NCBI GenBank assembly: GCA_943787425.1 | Contig: CALSMJ010000004.1 | Location: forward strand, 62,001-126,000 | DNA: 64,000 nt | Source: an uncultured Pseudomonadales bacterium | GTDB taxonomy: Bacteria > Pseudomonadota > Gammaproteobacteria > Pseudomonadales > Azotimanducaceae | Direction of reading: 5' to 3' | Part shown: positions 27,449-35,497 of the stretch, one piece after another | Numbering within the stretch: the first letter of the stretch is position 1 | Layout of the letters: every line of letters begins with the position of its first letter | Translations under genes and position numbers: made by a program | The notes under the pieces: generated by a model | What the model was told of the DNA's origin: nothing | What the model saw: only the letters and a program-made list of their open reading frames with translations | The model's database searches: none

Positions 27449-27486
27449 TTTCATCGATTGTCGATGAAATCTTCGGGTTTCGTCAA
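27449..27486 (-). promoter_or_regulatory. TonB-receptor promoter with overlapping palindromic operator
   Basis: On the minus strand TTGACG (27486-27481) and GACAAT (27462-27457) are 18 bases apart. A perfect 9-bp inverted repeat with a 3-base centre (TTTCATCGA, then TCGATGAAA; 27449-27469) covers the -10 box. This is the classic position for a repressor site. The regulator is unknown; the TetR gene at 33906 is one candidate. Confidence 0.6.
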
Positions 27487-27567
27487 GCTAAGAATGCGGG
27501 GTTGCTTGGCAGCAAATCCCGCTAATATAGGGCGCCGCGAAGCTTTAATCAGCTGGCCGAATCGGTT

Positions 27568-27930
27568 TTAGCTCATCTGCGACACGAATGTGTTCAGATC
27601 AAAGTAGTCTCGCCAAGCGATGATTTTTCCGTCTTTGATTTCAAAAGTTCCCATGACCGGGATGGAGACCTTGTTGCCCGATTTCATATCAAAGTTATCG
27701 ATGCGCTCGGTCAGCACAATATTGCCAGAGGCCGCAATGTTGAGGGTAATCCAATCAACGGCATTGGCCTGCATGCCGCGGATAAATGATTCTGCTGCGG
27801 CTCTGCCTTCGAGTTTTTCCATGGGGATATTGTGATAAACCACCGCCTCATCGAGTAAGCCGACGACCTTGTCCCAGTCCATTTGATTCCAAGCTTCGAT
27901 GAACGTTTCAACAGTTTCTGTAGGGGTCAT
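27568..27930 (-). CDS. Limonene-1,2-epoxide-hydrolase-like protein (SnoaL/NTF2 fold)
   Basis: A 120-residue NTF2-fold protein. Residues that form the limonene-1,2-epoxide hydrolase site are visible in order and near the expected spacing: Tyr32-x-Asn34 (YHNIP), Arg76-x-Asp78 (ERIDNFD) and an Asp in WRDYFD (Asp108). This pattern favours epoxide hydrolysis over a generic SnoaL assignment. The ATG at 27930 is preferred because AAAGGA lies 8 bases before it; the longer frame starting at 27948 has no spacing for its ribosome site. It lies between the TonB receptor and an ABM-like gene on the same strand. Confidence 0.8.
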   Translation of the reverse strand: MTPTETVETFIEAWNQMDWDKVVGLLDEAVVYHNIPMEKLEGRAAAESFIRGMQANAVDWITLNIAASGNIVLTERIDNFDMKSGNKVSIPVMGTFEIKDGKIIAWRDYFDLNTFVSQMS

Positions 27931-27970
27931 GATGAATCCTTTGTGCATCCTTGAAGTTATATTGAGTTGG

Positions 27971-28369
27971 CTATTGTCTTGCAGCCCACCAGTCGGCGAT
28001 GGTCAGGGGATACAAACGCGCTGCGCGCTGAAGGCTTTCATTATGATGCGGCTCTAAGGGGGCATCAACCGTCTTGGGCAAGGGGTTTGCCTTCGATACC
28101 GGGTCAACATATTCCAGATGAATGTGCTCGATCACAGCGCCGAAGTCATGGCCTTCATGATGATCCGAATTTTGATGATCATAAAAAGCCCATTTGTCCT
28201 TAAAGGACAGTAAGCAATAATAAAAGTTGGGCGTTTGACCCTTGAAATATTCATAGCGTAACACGCCGGTTTCCTCGGTTAGCGTCCGCGCGACCATGTC
28301 TTGCATGATCGATTCGAATTGTGCTTCTGAACCTTCTTTAATGGTGATGTGCGCGATGATTGTTGTCAT
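27971..28369 (-). CDS. Antibiotic-biosynthesis-monooxygenase-like (ABM) protein
   Basis: A 132-residue protein with a single ferredoxin-like ABM domain: MTTIIAHITIKEGSEAQFESIMQ, then EETGVLRYEYFKGQTPNFYYCL, then a conserved His-rich helix HQNSDHHEGH. ABM domains are found in cofactor-free monooxygenases and in stress or quinone-related proteins. A C-terminal tail of about 35 residues follows (RAARLYPLTIADWWAARQ). It lies 40 bases upstream of the epoxide-hydrolase-like gene on the same strand and may be in the same operon. Confidence 0.8.
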   Translation of the reverse strand: MTTIIAHITIKEGSEAQFESIMQDMVARTLTEETGVLRYEYFKGQTPNFYYCLLSFKDKWAFYDHQNSDHHEGHDFGAVIEHIHLEYVDPVSKANPLPKTVDAPLEPHHNESLQRAARLYPLTIADWWAARQ

Positions 28370-28423
28370 ATGAAGAAGCCCTCTGTTCTGGTTTTAGACC
28401 CCGCGGTGTCACTGGCGTCAAAT

Positions 28424-29172
28424 CTAGGGCAGTTTCCCATTTTGTTGACCGCCCGAGACATCAATCAGTTGACCATTAATAAAGCCGGACGTTTCATCAT
28501 CGGCTAACCACAAAGCGGTTTGGGCAATGTCGTCGATGGTTCCCATGCGTCCCGACAGGAATGTGGGGGATGAAACGTGCCTCGGAATCCCCTGCCGTAA
28601 ACATGGCATCGGTCATGTCCGTCTGAATTAAACCCGCCGCAATGCTGTTGAAAGCGAATCTTTTTCGGCCCGTATTCCAAGGCGGCCACTTTGATCGCAT
28701 AGTCGATACCGGCTCTGGCTGCAGCATAGACGCTCAATGCGGGCCCTGGTAGCCGCGCGGTTAGGGAGGAGATGGTGATAATCGAGCCGCCGTCGGTCAT
28801 GGCCTCTGCGGCGTAGCGAAAGCATAGCAGGGCGCCGATAAAGCTCACGTCTAATGTGGGTTGAATCTGTTCTGGGGTGAGCATTGCGATCGGGCTTGCG
28901 GCAAGTCCGCCCGCGCTGTTGATTGCGATATCAACCCGCCCTGTTTGCGCTTTTGCTGCGGAAAATAACGCTTCAATTGAGGCGGCGTCGCTCATGTCGC
29001 AGGCGATTGCCAGGCCATCAATGTCTTTGGCTAAAGCTTGAAGCGGTTCCAGTCGTCGACCCGAAACCACGACCTTTGCGCCGTTTTGAGCGAGGCGCCT
29101 AGCAATGGCGACGCCAAAATTGTGTTGACCAGAGGCGCCGATGACGACAGCTGTTTTTCCTTGCAGACTCAT
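28424..29172 (-). pseudogene. SDR-family oxidoreductase broken by two single-base insertions
   Basis: The first frame from the ATG at 29172 (TAGGAG site) gives a normal SDR: VVIGASGQHNFGVAIARRLAQ, INSAGG, ITISSLTARLP and a catalytic Tyr in YAAARAG, where the usual Lys is replaced by Arg. After EYGPKKIRF an extra base near 28650 shifts the frame, and the expected NSIAAGLIQTDMTDAMF continues in the second frame. A second extra base near 28550 shifts it again, and RMGTIDDIAQTALWLADD runs to the normal SDR ending at 28424. All parts are well conserved, so this is either a very recent pseudogene or assembly error. Confidence 0.8.
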
Positions 29173-29308
29173 AAACGCTCCTAATGGGATCAAGGTGTTA
29201 ATGTTAAAAAGTGAAGGTTGTCTATTACTTGTTTATCTGTGTTCGTGCGCGAGCTTATCGTCGGAGCAAGGGTTGTTTCTCAATGGTTTTAAAAAGTGCC
29301 AACGGGTT

Positions 29309-30280
29309 TTATCGCCCCTGTAAAGCGGCAACCACCGGTGCAAAACTCTCCATATTGGTTTCACCCACAGTGATGTAGGAAATGCCATATTGTTCCCGTC
29401 GGGCTTCGAGCTCATCACAGATTTCTGTTACGGACCCGAACAAGGCATGAGGGTGCTTTCGCATCTCTTCTGGGGTTGAGCCAAAATTCTGGGCAAAGCC
29501 CTCAACGATCGGTTGGGCATTGTCCGTGACGAAGGTGAAGTAAGCGCCAATTTCAAGCTCAAGTTGATCGAACCGCTCGCCGGCACCTTCCTTGACCCAT
29601 TGGATCTTTCTGAGCGTCTCAGAGGCCGTCGAGGTACTGATGCCATCGGGCCCAATAACGCCTTTACGATTATTAAAGTTTAGGCTGACAATGTTGGCTT
29701 CTCGACCGGCCAGACGAAGCACCCTGGGTGAGCCGCCGCCGATCATGATCGGAGGATGCGGCTGGCTTACCGGTTTCGGTAAGCCTTCAAACTCCTGCCA
29801 AGCGATGTCTTCATTGTGGATGTCAACGAGGCTATTTTGGCTGTAGGCCTTGGCGGCCTGGACGACCCGCTCCAAGCGATCAATGCGCCGGCCGGGTGAA
29901 TCCATCGTGAGTCCGATCGCCTGGTACTCATCAGCGAGCCAGCCCGCGCCTAAACCGAGCTCAAGACGGCCATTGGAGAGCAAATCAATCGTCATGGCTT
30001 CTTTAATCAGGACAACCGGGAGGTGGTAGTCGATACAAAAAACGCGGCAACCAATTTTAATGTCGGTGGTCACCGCCGCCGCATAAGCCATGGCAGGCAC
30101 GGCGGCTAAACTCTGCACAGGATGATTGGTGCGTTCGAGTGCTGGGCCGGGTCCGATAATATGGTCGGCTAGATGAAAGGCGCTGTAGCCTAATGCCTCG
30201 GCTCTTTGAGCTTGATCGGCCCAGGCTTTGCCAGATTCGGCATGAAAGCTTTGTACGCCAAAACGGAAAGGCTTGCTCAT
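29309..30280 (-). CDS. LLM-class flavin/F420-dependent oxidoreductase
   Basis: A 323-residue luciferase-like (TIM-barrel) protein. Visible features are QAQRAEALGYSAFHLADHI, the GRLELGLGAGWLADEYQAIG phosphate-binding region, and PPIMIGGGSPRVLRLAGREA. These match the F420-dependent LLM subfamily common in actinobacteria; some members use FMNH2. It is intact, unlike the SDR genes on either side of this stretch. It is 8 bases downstream of the ThuA gene on the same strand, so co-transcription is likely. Substrate unknown. Confidence 0.88.
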   Translation of the reverse strand: MSKPFRFGVQSFHAESGKAWADQAQRAEALGYSAFHLADHIIGPGPALERTNHPVQSLAAVPAMAYAAAVTTDIKIGCRVFCIDYHLPVVLIKEAMTIDLLSNGRLELGLGAGWLADEYQAIGLTMDSPGRRIDRLERVVQAAKAYSQNSLVDIHNEDIAWQEFEGLPKPVSQPHPPIMIGGGSPRVLRLAGREANIVSLNFNNRKGVIGPDGISTSTASETLRKIQWVKEGAGERFDQLELEIGAYFTFVTDNAQPIVEGFAQNFGSTPEEMRKHPHALFGSVTEICDELEARREQYGISYITVGETNMESFAPVVAALQGR

Positions 30281-30287
30281 AGGTTAG

Positions 30288-31025
30288 TCACCTTGACAGT
30301 AAGCAATGCCGCGGCGCAGAGAGGTCGTAGTACTCCGGTTTATCCCAGGAGCCGAGCTCAATCTTGGGGTAAAACGGGACCATCGGCTGCATGTCGTAAT
30401 GGCCTCGACAATGGCCCAAGTTTAAATAAAGTACTTCGCCATCGCCCAGTGGTCTCAGGTAATAAATGGGTCTCGGGGCGTTGTCCGGCCAATCGGCATT
30501 GACAAAGCCAGTCGCCTCACCCGTGAACTCGGTATGCAGCAACATGTCGTGATCTGCCAGTTGCTTGCAAAGATATAACTCATCATCGGTTTCGAATTCA
30601 CGAATACCGGCAACAAGGGGGTGATCTGGATTCGAGATCTTAACGGTAAAGGGCTGAATCGGAGGATGTGCCATGAACTGCGAGCCGAGCGTTTCCATGA
30701 AAACTGGCGCAACCTCAGGACAGGCCACGCCGTTCTCGGTGAATTCAAGGATGGAGTTGGTCCCATGCAGCGCAAACCATTTGCCGCCGTTTTCCACAAA
30801 GCTTTTTAGCGCAACTTGCTCGGCTTCGGTGGGGATGAGATTACAGGTATAAGAAATCAGGAAATCGCTTGCTGCGATGGCCTCACTGTCACTGTAATCA
30901 CTGGCAACTGTCGTGCGGACTGATGGGTGCTCGGCCAAAAGCTTAAGCAGCTCTAGTCGGGCATAATCAATATCATGATAGTCGCCTGCGGCAACCAGAT
31001 AGGCCTTAATGGCTGTTTCTGACAT
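30288..31025 (-). CDS. ThuA-domain protein
   Basis: A 245-residue protein with a class-I glutamine-amidotransferase-like fold of the ThuA (trehalose utilisation) family: YLVAAGDYHDIDYARLELL, SDFLISYTCNLIPTEAEQ, FVENGGKWFALHGTNSILEF and VLYLNLGHCRGHYDM. The family has no settled biochemical function; some members act in sugar or quinone-like catabolism. It lies in a run with an LLM protein downstream and an SDR upstream. A second, diverged ThuA gene is at 32821. Confidence 0.85.
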   Translation of the reverse strand: MSETAIKAYLVAAGDYHDIDYARLELLKLLAEHPSVRTTVASDYSDSEAIAASDFLISYTCNLIPTEAEQVALKSFVENGGKWFALHGTNSILEFTENGVACPEVAPVFMETLGSQFMAHPPIQPFTVKISNPDHPLVAGIREFETDDELYLCKQLADHDMLLHTEFTGEATGFVNADWPDNAPRPIYYLRPLGDGEVLYLNLGHCRGHYDMQPMVPFYPKIELGSWDKPEYYDLSAPRHCLLSR

Positions 31026-31043
31026 GGGATAACTCCGATTGGT

Positions 31044-31802
31044 CTAGTATTGAATCCGCTTGGTCATGCCGCCATCAATGACGACATTGGTCCCGGTCGT
31101 AAAACCGCCGAGTGGGCTGATCAGGAGCGCGGCTTGTGCTGCGATCTCTTCAGCTGTGCCCATGCGGCCAAGCGGAATAGTTGCCAATGTGGCGTCATAA
31201 AAAGCCGTCATGCCCTGCTTTATCTTGTCCCATGAACCGCCTTCAATAAAAACAGGTCCTGGGCTAATGGCATTAACCCGAACGCCTTTCGCGCCAAGTT
31301 CCTGAGACAGCGCGCCAGAATAGTTCAGCAAACCGGCTTTCATTGCGTTGTATGGGCCAGCATTCATGAAGTGCTCCAAAGCGGCGGTTGTCGAGATCAT
31401 AACAACGCTGGCATTGGATGATTTTTCGAAAAACGGCTTGCAGGCTTCAACGCCGTGTACGGCCGACAAAATATTGTAGTTAAATTGAGAGATCCAGCCT
31501 GCATCACCTGGCGCATTCCCGCCAGAAACGTTAGAGACAAAGGCGTCGATTCCACCGAGTTCTTCCCCAACAGAATTAATCCAAGCCGCAAAGGCATCCC
31601 CGTCTGCGACATCGAGCGCCTGACCGGTCACTTTGACCCCCTTGGCAGATAGCGAGGCCACGGCGCTGCTAACATCGTCAGCGTTACGAGCGCAGATCGC
31701 GATGTTGCAGCCTTCTTCGGCCAGCGTTTCAGCGATGGCACGACCAATACCTTTCGTACCGCCTGTGATGATGACGTTGTGTCCGGTGAGTTTTAAATCC
31801 AT
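31044..31802 (-). CDS. SDR-family oxidoreductase
   Basis: A 252-residue classical SDR with ITGGTKGIGRAIAETLAEEG, FVSNVSGGNAPGD, MISTTAALEH (catalytic Ser/Thr region) and catalytic YNAMK (Tyr-x3-Lys). It ends with FTTGTNVVIDGGMTKRIQY. It lies 18 bases upstream of the ThuA gene on the same strand. It is intact, in contrast to the two other SDR genes in the surrounding 5 kb. Confidence 0.92.
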   Translation of the reverse strand: MDLKLTGHNVIITGGTKGIGRAIAETLAEEGCNIAICARNADDVSSAVASLSAKGVKVTGQALDVADGDAFAAWINSVGEELGGIDAFVSNVSGGNAPGDAGWISQFNYNILSAVHGVEACKPFFEKSSNASVVMISTTAALEHFMNAGPYNAMKAGLLNYSGALSQELGAKGVRVNAISPGPVFIEGGSWDKIKQGMTAFYDATLATIPLGRMGTAEEIAAQAALLISPLGGFTTGTNVVIDGGMTKRIQY

Positions 31803-31868
31803 TCTGAGCTCCTAGGTTGATGTTACGTTTTAAAATTTTTTGCAGGTTTACAGTTTTTGGTCAGTCGA

Positions 31869-32608
31869 TTACGGGTTCACCATAACGCCACCATCAACCG
31901 CCAAGCCATGGGCAGTAATAAAGGCTGCCTCCTGCAGTAAGCAGGAAATTGATCGCGTTGGCAATATCTTCTGGTTGTCCGAGCCGGCCAATTGCAGATT
32001 TCTGGGTCCAAAATTCGGTGAAGCCTGGGTCTGCTGCAATGGCCGGTTCCGTAATACCGGTTACAATGGCGCCGGGTAAAATATAGTTGGCAGTGATCCC
32101 AAAGGCGCCAAGCTCTAGCGCGAGGGTTTTGGTTAGACCTGCGACAGCGTGCTTTGAGGTGGTGTAGGCCCCCATGTCCGGGCCTGCCAGGCGAGACATG
32201 ATTGACCCAATGTTCACAATGCGTCCGCGGCTGCTGTTCTTTAAATGGGGGATAGCCGCTCGAGAAAGTCTAAACACCGCCTTTAAATTAACGTCCAGAG
32301 ATTCGATCCCAAACGTCATCCGTCATATGCGCCACATCGCTGCCGCCGACCATGCCCGCATTGTTAATCAAAAAATCGAGTTGGCCAAAATGATCGATCG
32401 CGCAGGTAATAATGTCTGCCGGGCTGCCTTCAGCGGCAACATCTGCTTGGCAGTATCGCAAGTGCGCATCCGTCCAGGTGGGTTCGGATTGAACGTCTAC
32501 AATGAGGACGCGGGCGCCTTCGGCAATCAGTTTTGTTGCCGTCGCGCGACCGATGCCGCTATTGCCGCCGGTAACAACGGCGGAGAATCCTGTGTGCTTT
32601 GATGTCAT
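31869..32608 (-). pseudogene. SDR-family oxidoreductase broken by two single-base insertions
   Basis: From the ATG at 32608 the frame begins with VVTGGNSGIGRATATKLIAEGA and continues to INNAGMVGGSDVAHMTDDVWDR. An extra base near 32302 then shifts the frame; it resumes as SLDVNLKAVFRLSRAAIPHL with catalytic YTTSK. Near 31940 a second insertion occurs after ANAINFL, and the true ending QEAAFITAHGLAVDGG lies in another frame, stopping at 31869. A -35/-10 pair (TTGACT, TAGGCT, 17 bases apart; 32681-32653) precedes the gene. Every SDR motif is present, so the break is recent or artificial. Confidence 0.8.
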
Positions 32609-32652
32609 AGCGAAGTCTCTGGCGGTTAAGCGGTCCCTGATCCAAGAGGATT

Positions 32653-32681
32653 AGCCTAGGCAAGGCAAAAGAGTCAGTCAA
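32653..32681 (-). promoter_or_regulatory. Promoter upstream of the broken SDR
   Basis: TTGACT (32681-32676) and TAGGCT (32658-32653) on the minus strand are 17 bases apart. The -35 box lies inside a perfect 5-2-5 palindrome (CAGTC AA GACTG, 32675-32686 on the plus strand) and is followed by the same AT-rich run seen at 24867-24888. A common regulator binding both is possible. Confidence 0.5.
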
Positions 32682-32720
32682 GACTGTTTTTATTAACCGG
32701 CTGTATTTTATGCGCAAAGT

Positions 32721-32933
32721 CGCTCAGGGCTGGTAAAACGCTCAGGGCTGTTTATGAAAGCGCTCAGGGCTGTTTTTAAAGCCGCTCAGGGCTGTTTATG
32801 AAACCGCTCAGGGCTGTTGTTTAAAGCCGCTCAGGGCTGTTTTTAAAGCCGCTCAGGGCTGTTTTTGCGCAGCCGCTCAGGGCTGTTGTCATAAAGCCGC
32901 TCAGGGCTGTTTTTGCACAGCCGCTCAGGGCTG
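32721..32933. repeat. Ten-copy array of terminator-like hairpin repeats
   Basis: GCTCAGGGCTG occurs ten times, starting at 32722, 32740, 32762, 32784, 32806, 32829, 32851, 32875, 32899 and 32923. The spacing is 18, 22, 22, 22, 23, 22, 24, 24 and 24 bases. Most copies sit inside AGCC-GCTCA-GGGCT, a short stem flanked by A-rich and T-rich runs, so each resembles a small intrinsic terminator. The last four copies (32851 on) are inside the ThuA frame and spaced exactly eight codons apart, giving repeated TALSG peptides. They also form a 48-base higher-order unit. The first five copies lie after the stop, where spacing is no longer a multiple of three. Confidence 0.9.
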
Positions 32934-33832
32934 TTGTCAATTCTGGGAGCGCTTGCACCGAGTATTCAGATTGTTTTGAAGCCGTTTGGGAAGGGGCTTT
33001 ACCGGCTCGAGGACGCGCGTTGGTTGTAATGGGTCCTTGGTCTTGGGCTGTTTGGGCGCCGGCACTGGCCCAGGCAATCGCGTTGTTTAGCAATTGTTGA
33101 AAGTGCTCGCTTTGCCAAGCTTCGGCATCATCCCCACCTTGAAGGTAGCAGATACGACTGTTGTCGTAATGTTTGGTCCAACCCACGATATTGCTGCCGG
33201 TAGGATGGCGTCCAGCCGTCGTTGCTGTGCATCAAGCCTCGTTGGACAACGGCGGCTGCAGAATAAAAATGCGTTGGCTCAAAAGTATAGTCGCTTGTCA
33301 GCAAAGGGGTAATACTGGGCTCGTCTACCTCGTAGAGATAAAGCTCATCTGTCATGGCAAAGCGGCTGGGTAATCCATCCACGATCGGATGGGTTGGATC
33401 AACGACAGAGATCTCATGGCGGACCTTGTGTCGGTAGCCACTGTCTTGGACCTCGATTGCATCTAGCCTGCGTGGGGTATACAAGAACTGGCCGCCAATA
33501 ATGTTGCGATATTCTGGCCAACTCGGCCACCCTGCGATCGCGTGATGCAAAAAAACCATGCCTTTGCCTTCGTTCAGCAAGGCTAGAAACTGCGTTTTAA
33601 AGGCTTGGGAAGGTTCTGGGTAGCTGGGTCCGCCAGGTTCGAACGTGATGCCGGGCATGTCATAAAAGACCAAGCAGTCATAGGGTCGCATCAGTTCTGG
33701 CGCTAGAATACTGGCCGCCAGGGGTTGTTCGACGTGCGTATACTGACCGTTGAGTTCGTCCAGCATTTCAAAAAAGGCGCCTTTTTCGAAAGGGTGTCCT
33801 TTGGTGATGATGAGAAAATGCGGACCTGGCAT
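32821..33832 (-). pseudogene. Second ThuA-domain gene, frameshifted, with a repeat-encoded tail
   Basis: From 33832 the frame encodes a ThuA protein: FLIITKGHPFEKGAFFEML, DCLVFYDMPGITF, GKGMVFLHHAIAGWPSWPEY, then RHEISVVDPTHPIVDGLP and RGLMHSNDGWT. One extra base near 33208 then shifts the frame, and the normal ending HPTGSNIVGWTKHYDNSRICYL through NNAIAWASA is in the next frame. The usual ThuA domain stops there. About 75 further residues follow: a low-complexity linker, then TALSGCAK and TALSGFMT units from the hairpin array, ending with NSPERL. The tail looks acquired rather than functional (inference). It is divergent from the TetR gene. Confidence 0.75.
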
Positions 33833-33905
33833 GGCAGAGTGACTGAGCGATTGCTTTCCAGTAGTATCCTAATGAATCAACGGTGAGTAAAGAGGCCTTG
33901 GCGTC

Positions 33906-34631
33906 TTGAACGAAAAGCAAAAAAAGGACACGAAGGCTGGGAAGTCTTGGCAAAAGACCAAAAGCGAGCAAACCAAAACGGCAATCTTAAACGCGGCATT
34001 AGATTGCTTTCTTGCAATCGGATTTAACAACACGACGACCGAGAAAATCGCAAAACAGGCCAAAGTTTCGCGGGGGGCAATGTTGCATCATTTCCCCCAG
34101 CGCTCAGATTTGATTCAAGCATCGGTGCGGCATTTGCATCGTAAGCGCTTGGAGGCCTTTGAGGATACGCTGTCAAAGCTGAATGAACATTCTGATTTTA
34201 CGCTGGTCGGGGAAGGCATAGATGCTTTCTGGGATCAGCTGCAATCGCCACTGTTTGCGGTTTACTGTGAGCTGTTGGTAGCCTCTCGAACCGATGCAGA
34301 ACTTAAAGGAACACTGGCGCCAGCGATTCGGGATTTTCATACGGCCTGGCGCGAAAAATCTGAGGGAATATTCCTGGATCTTGCGCAATCGGAACAATAT
34401 GGACTGGCAACGGCGCTCACCCGTTACCTGCTGGAAGGGATTGCCTTTAATGCTCAGGCCACGGAGGGGCCGGTTCTAAATGCACAGTCAAAAATCATGA
34501 TTGAGTGGTTGAAGTCGACCGTACAAGAAATGTTTCAAGACGTTCAAATCAGTAAAAGCGCACTGACCGCCGGGGATCCCCAGGGAAAAGCATCTACAAC
34601 AAACGGACTCGTGGACGGTGAGAGCGCCTAA
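33906..34631 (+). CDS. TetR-family transcriptional regulator
   Basis: A 241-residue TetR regulator. The DNA-binding helix-turn-helix spans about residues 23-68: TKTAILNAALDCFLAIGFNNTTTEKIAKQAKVSRGAMLHHFPQ fits the family pattern. The ligand-binding C-terminal domain has no assignable specificity. The start appears to be TTG at 33906, with GAGG upstream. It is divergent from the second ThuA gene, with a 73-base shared region, a typical arrangement for a local repressor. It is the only recognisable regulator in the 8-41 kb catabolic stretch, so it may control several operons there (inference). Confidence 0.88.
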   Translation: MNEKQKKDTKAGKSWQKTKSEQTKTAILNAALDCFLAIGFNNTTTEKIAKQAKVSRGAMLHHFPQRSDLIQASVRHLHRKRLEAFEDTLSKLNEHSDFTLVGEGIDAFWDQLQSPLFAVYCELLVASRTDAELKGTLAPAIRDFHTAWREKSEGIFLDLAQSEQYGLATALTRYLLEGIAFNAQATEGPVLNAQSKIMIEWLKSTVQEMFQDVQISKSALTAGDPQGKASTTNGLVDGESA

Positions 34632-34722
34632 GTCTCTCGGGTCGTCTAAGGGTCGGTTTAAGGCAGTGAAGCGGGTAGAGACCTGGGTTGGATAAAGTTC
34701 GGATTTAAAAAAGGAGTATTTT

Positions 34723-35076
34723 GTGAAAATAATTATTTCAGGCACGGTGGATCTTGATCCGGCACAAATGGATGCTGCGATGGCGGCGGCGAAACCTCTG
34801 ATTGTCGGCGCGCTCACCCAAGACGGAATTTTGGACTATGACTGGTGCCCGGACCCCCTAAATCCGGGTCGTATCAGGGTATTTGAGCGTTGGGCGTCAA
34901 CGGAGGCGCTCGAGAATCACTTTAACAACCATTGGTATAGCGATATGCGCGAGACCCTTGGTCAATTCGGCATTCGAGGTGCGGACGTGCTGAAATATCA
35001 AATCGATTTAGCAGAGCCGGTTTACGATGAGACGGGGACGGCCAGAGCGGATTTTTTCACGCATAAAACGGATTAA
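34723..35076 (+). CDS. Antibiotic-biosynthesis-monooxygenase-like (ABM) protein
   Basis: A 117-residue ABM-fold protein: MKIIISGTVDLDPAQMDAAM, then ALTQDGILDYDWCPDPLNPG, then RVFERWASTEALENHFNNHW with the conserved histidines. The GTG start has AAGGAG upstream. It follows the TetR gene by about 90 bases. Together with the ABM gene at 27971 it is the second such protein in this locus. Function is not fixed by sequence; cofactor-free monooxygenation or a sensing role are possible. Confidence 0.82.
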   Translation: MKIIISGTVDLDPAQMDAAMAAAKPLIVGALTQDGILDYDWCPDPLNPGRIRVFERWASTEALENHFNNHWYSDMRETLGQFGIRGADVLKYQIDLAEPVYDETGTARADFFTHKTD

Positions 35077-35114
35077 AAAACGGTAGCGCCGTTGCGTTAG
35101 ACGGCAGATGAGCC

Positions 35115-35136
35115 GACGGTTTTTAAATAAACCGTC
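35115..35136. terminator. Hairpin after the ABM gene
   Basis: GACGGTTT and AAACCGTC form an 8-bp stem around a TTAAAT loop, about 40 bases after the ABM stop. The arms end in T3 and A3, so a weak bidirectional terminator is likely. Confidence 0.55.
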
Positions 35137-35148
35137 AGCCTTGACTGT

Positions 35149-35373
35149 TTAGGTGAGCTCGCCCATCATGCGGGGAAACTGGCTTTGGCGCAGCCGCTTG
35201 GACGCCTTGCGCTGGACGCGGCGATTCAGCAATGAGTAATGCGGCTCGAGGGTGGCTGAATGGCAGCGCAGGCAGGAATTGGGCGCTATGTACGGCCGGA
35301 ATAATCGGCCGGAATAATCGGCCAGAATAGACAGGGAATGAGTTTGCGCGCCGACGAAGGCGGCGTAATACAA
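35149..35373 (-). pseudogene. Possible remnant of a c-type cytochrome (CxxCH)
   Basis: A minus-strand frame ends in APNSCLRCHSATLEPHYSLL and then a basic stretch closing with FPRMMGELT. CLRCH is a heme-c attachment motif (Cys-x-x-Cys-His). The frame is open upstream to about 35406 but has no ATG, no signal peptide and no ribosome site. It looks like the 3' end of a lost cytochrome gene, interrupted upstream by a 13-base tandem repeat. A short real protein from a TTG start cannot be excluded. Apart from this, the gap between 35077 and 35497 holds only the hairpin, the repeat and the acetoin operon promoter region. Confidence 0.35.
35293..35328. repeat. 13-base tandem repeat, about 2.7 copies
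   Basis: CGGCCGGAATAAT occurs at 35293-35305 and 35306-35318, followed by a partial third copy with one change (CGGCCAGAAT). The unit length is not a multiple of three, so it would disrupt any coding frame crossing it. Confidence 0.85.
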
Positions 35374-35497
35374 CCATACTTTAAGAAACGGCCCCCGAGG
35401 TAACCATCACCGTTTCGAGCGTATCGCAATGCGAGGGGAAGCACGCGATCAATCACCAGCCTCTGCTGACCTGTTTTCAGGTCTGCCGAGGGTTTAA

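Noticed and set aside
32721..32933. CRISPR array
   Set aside because: Spacing between cores is only 7-13 bases, the intervening sequences are low-complexity and repeated, and no cas genes are present.
35170..35190. Sigma-54 promoter for the acetoin operon
   Set aside because: GG-N10-GC can be found, but the flanking bases do not fit the consensus and it is over 300 bases from acoA; no AcoR gene is present.
35135..35377. Overlapping minus-strand ORF rich in Arg and Pro
   Set aside because: Composition is typical of an out-of-frame reading; the neighbouring frame with CxxCH is more protein-like.
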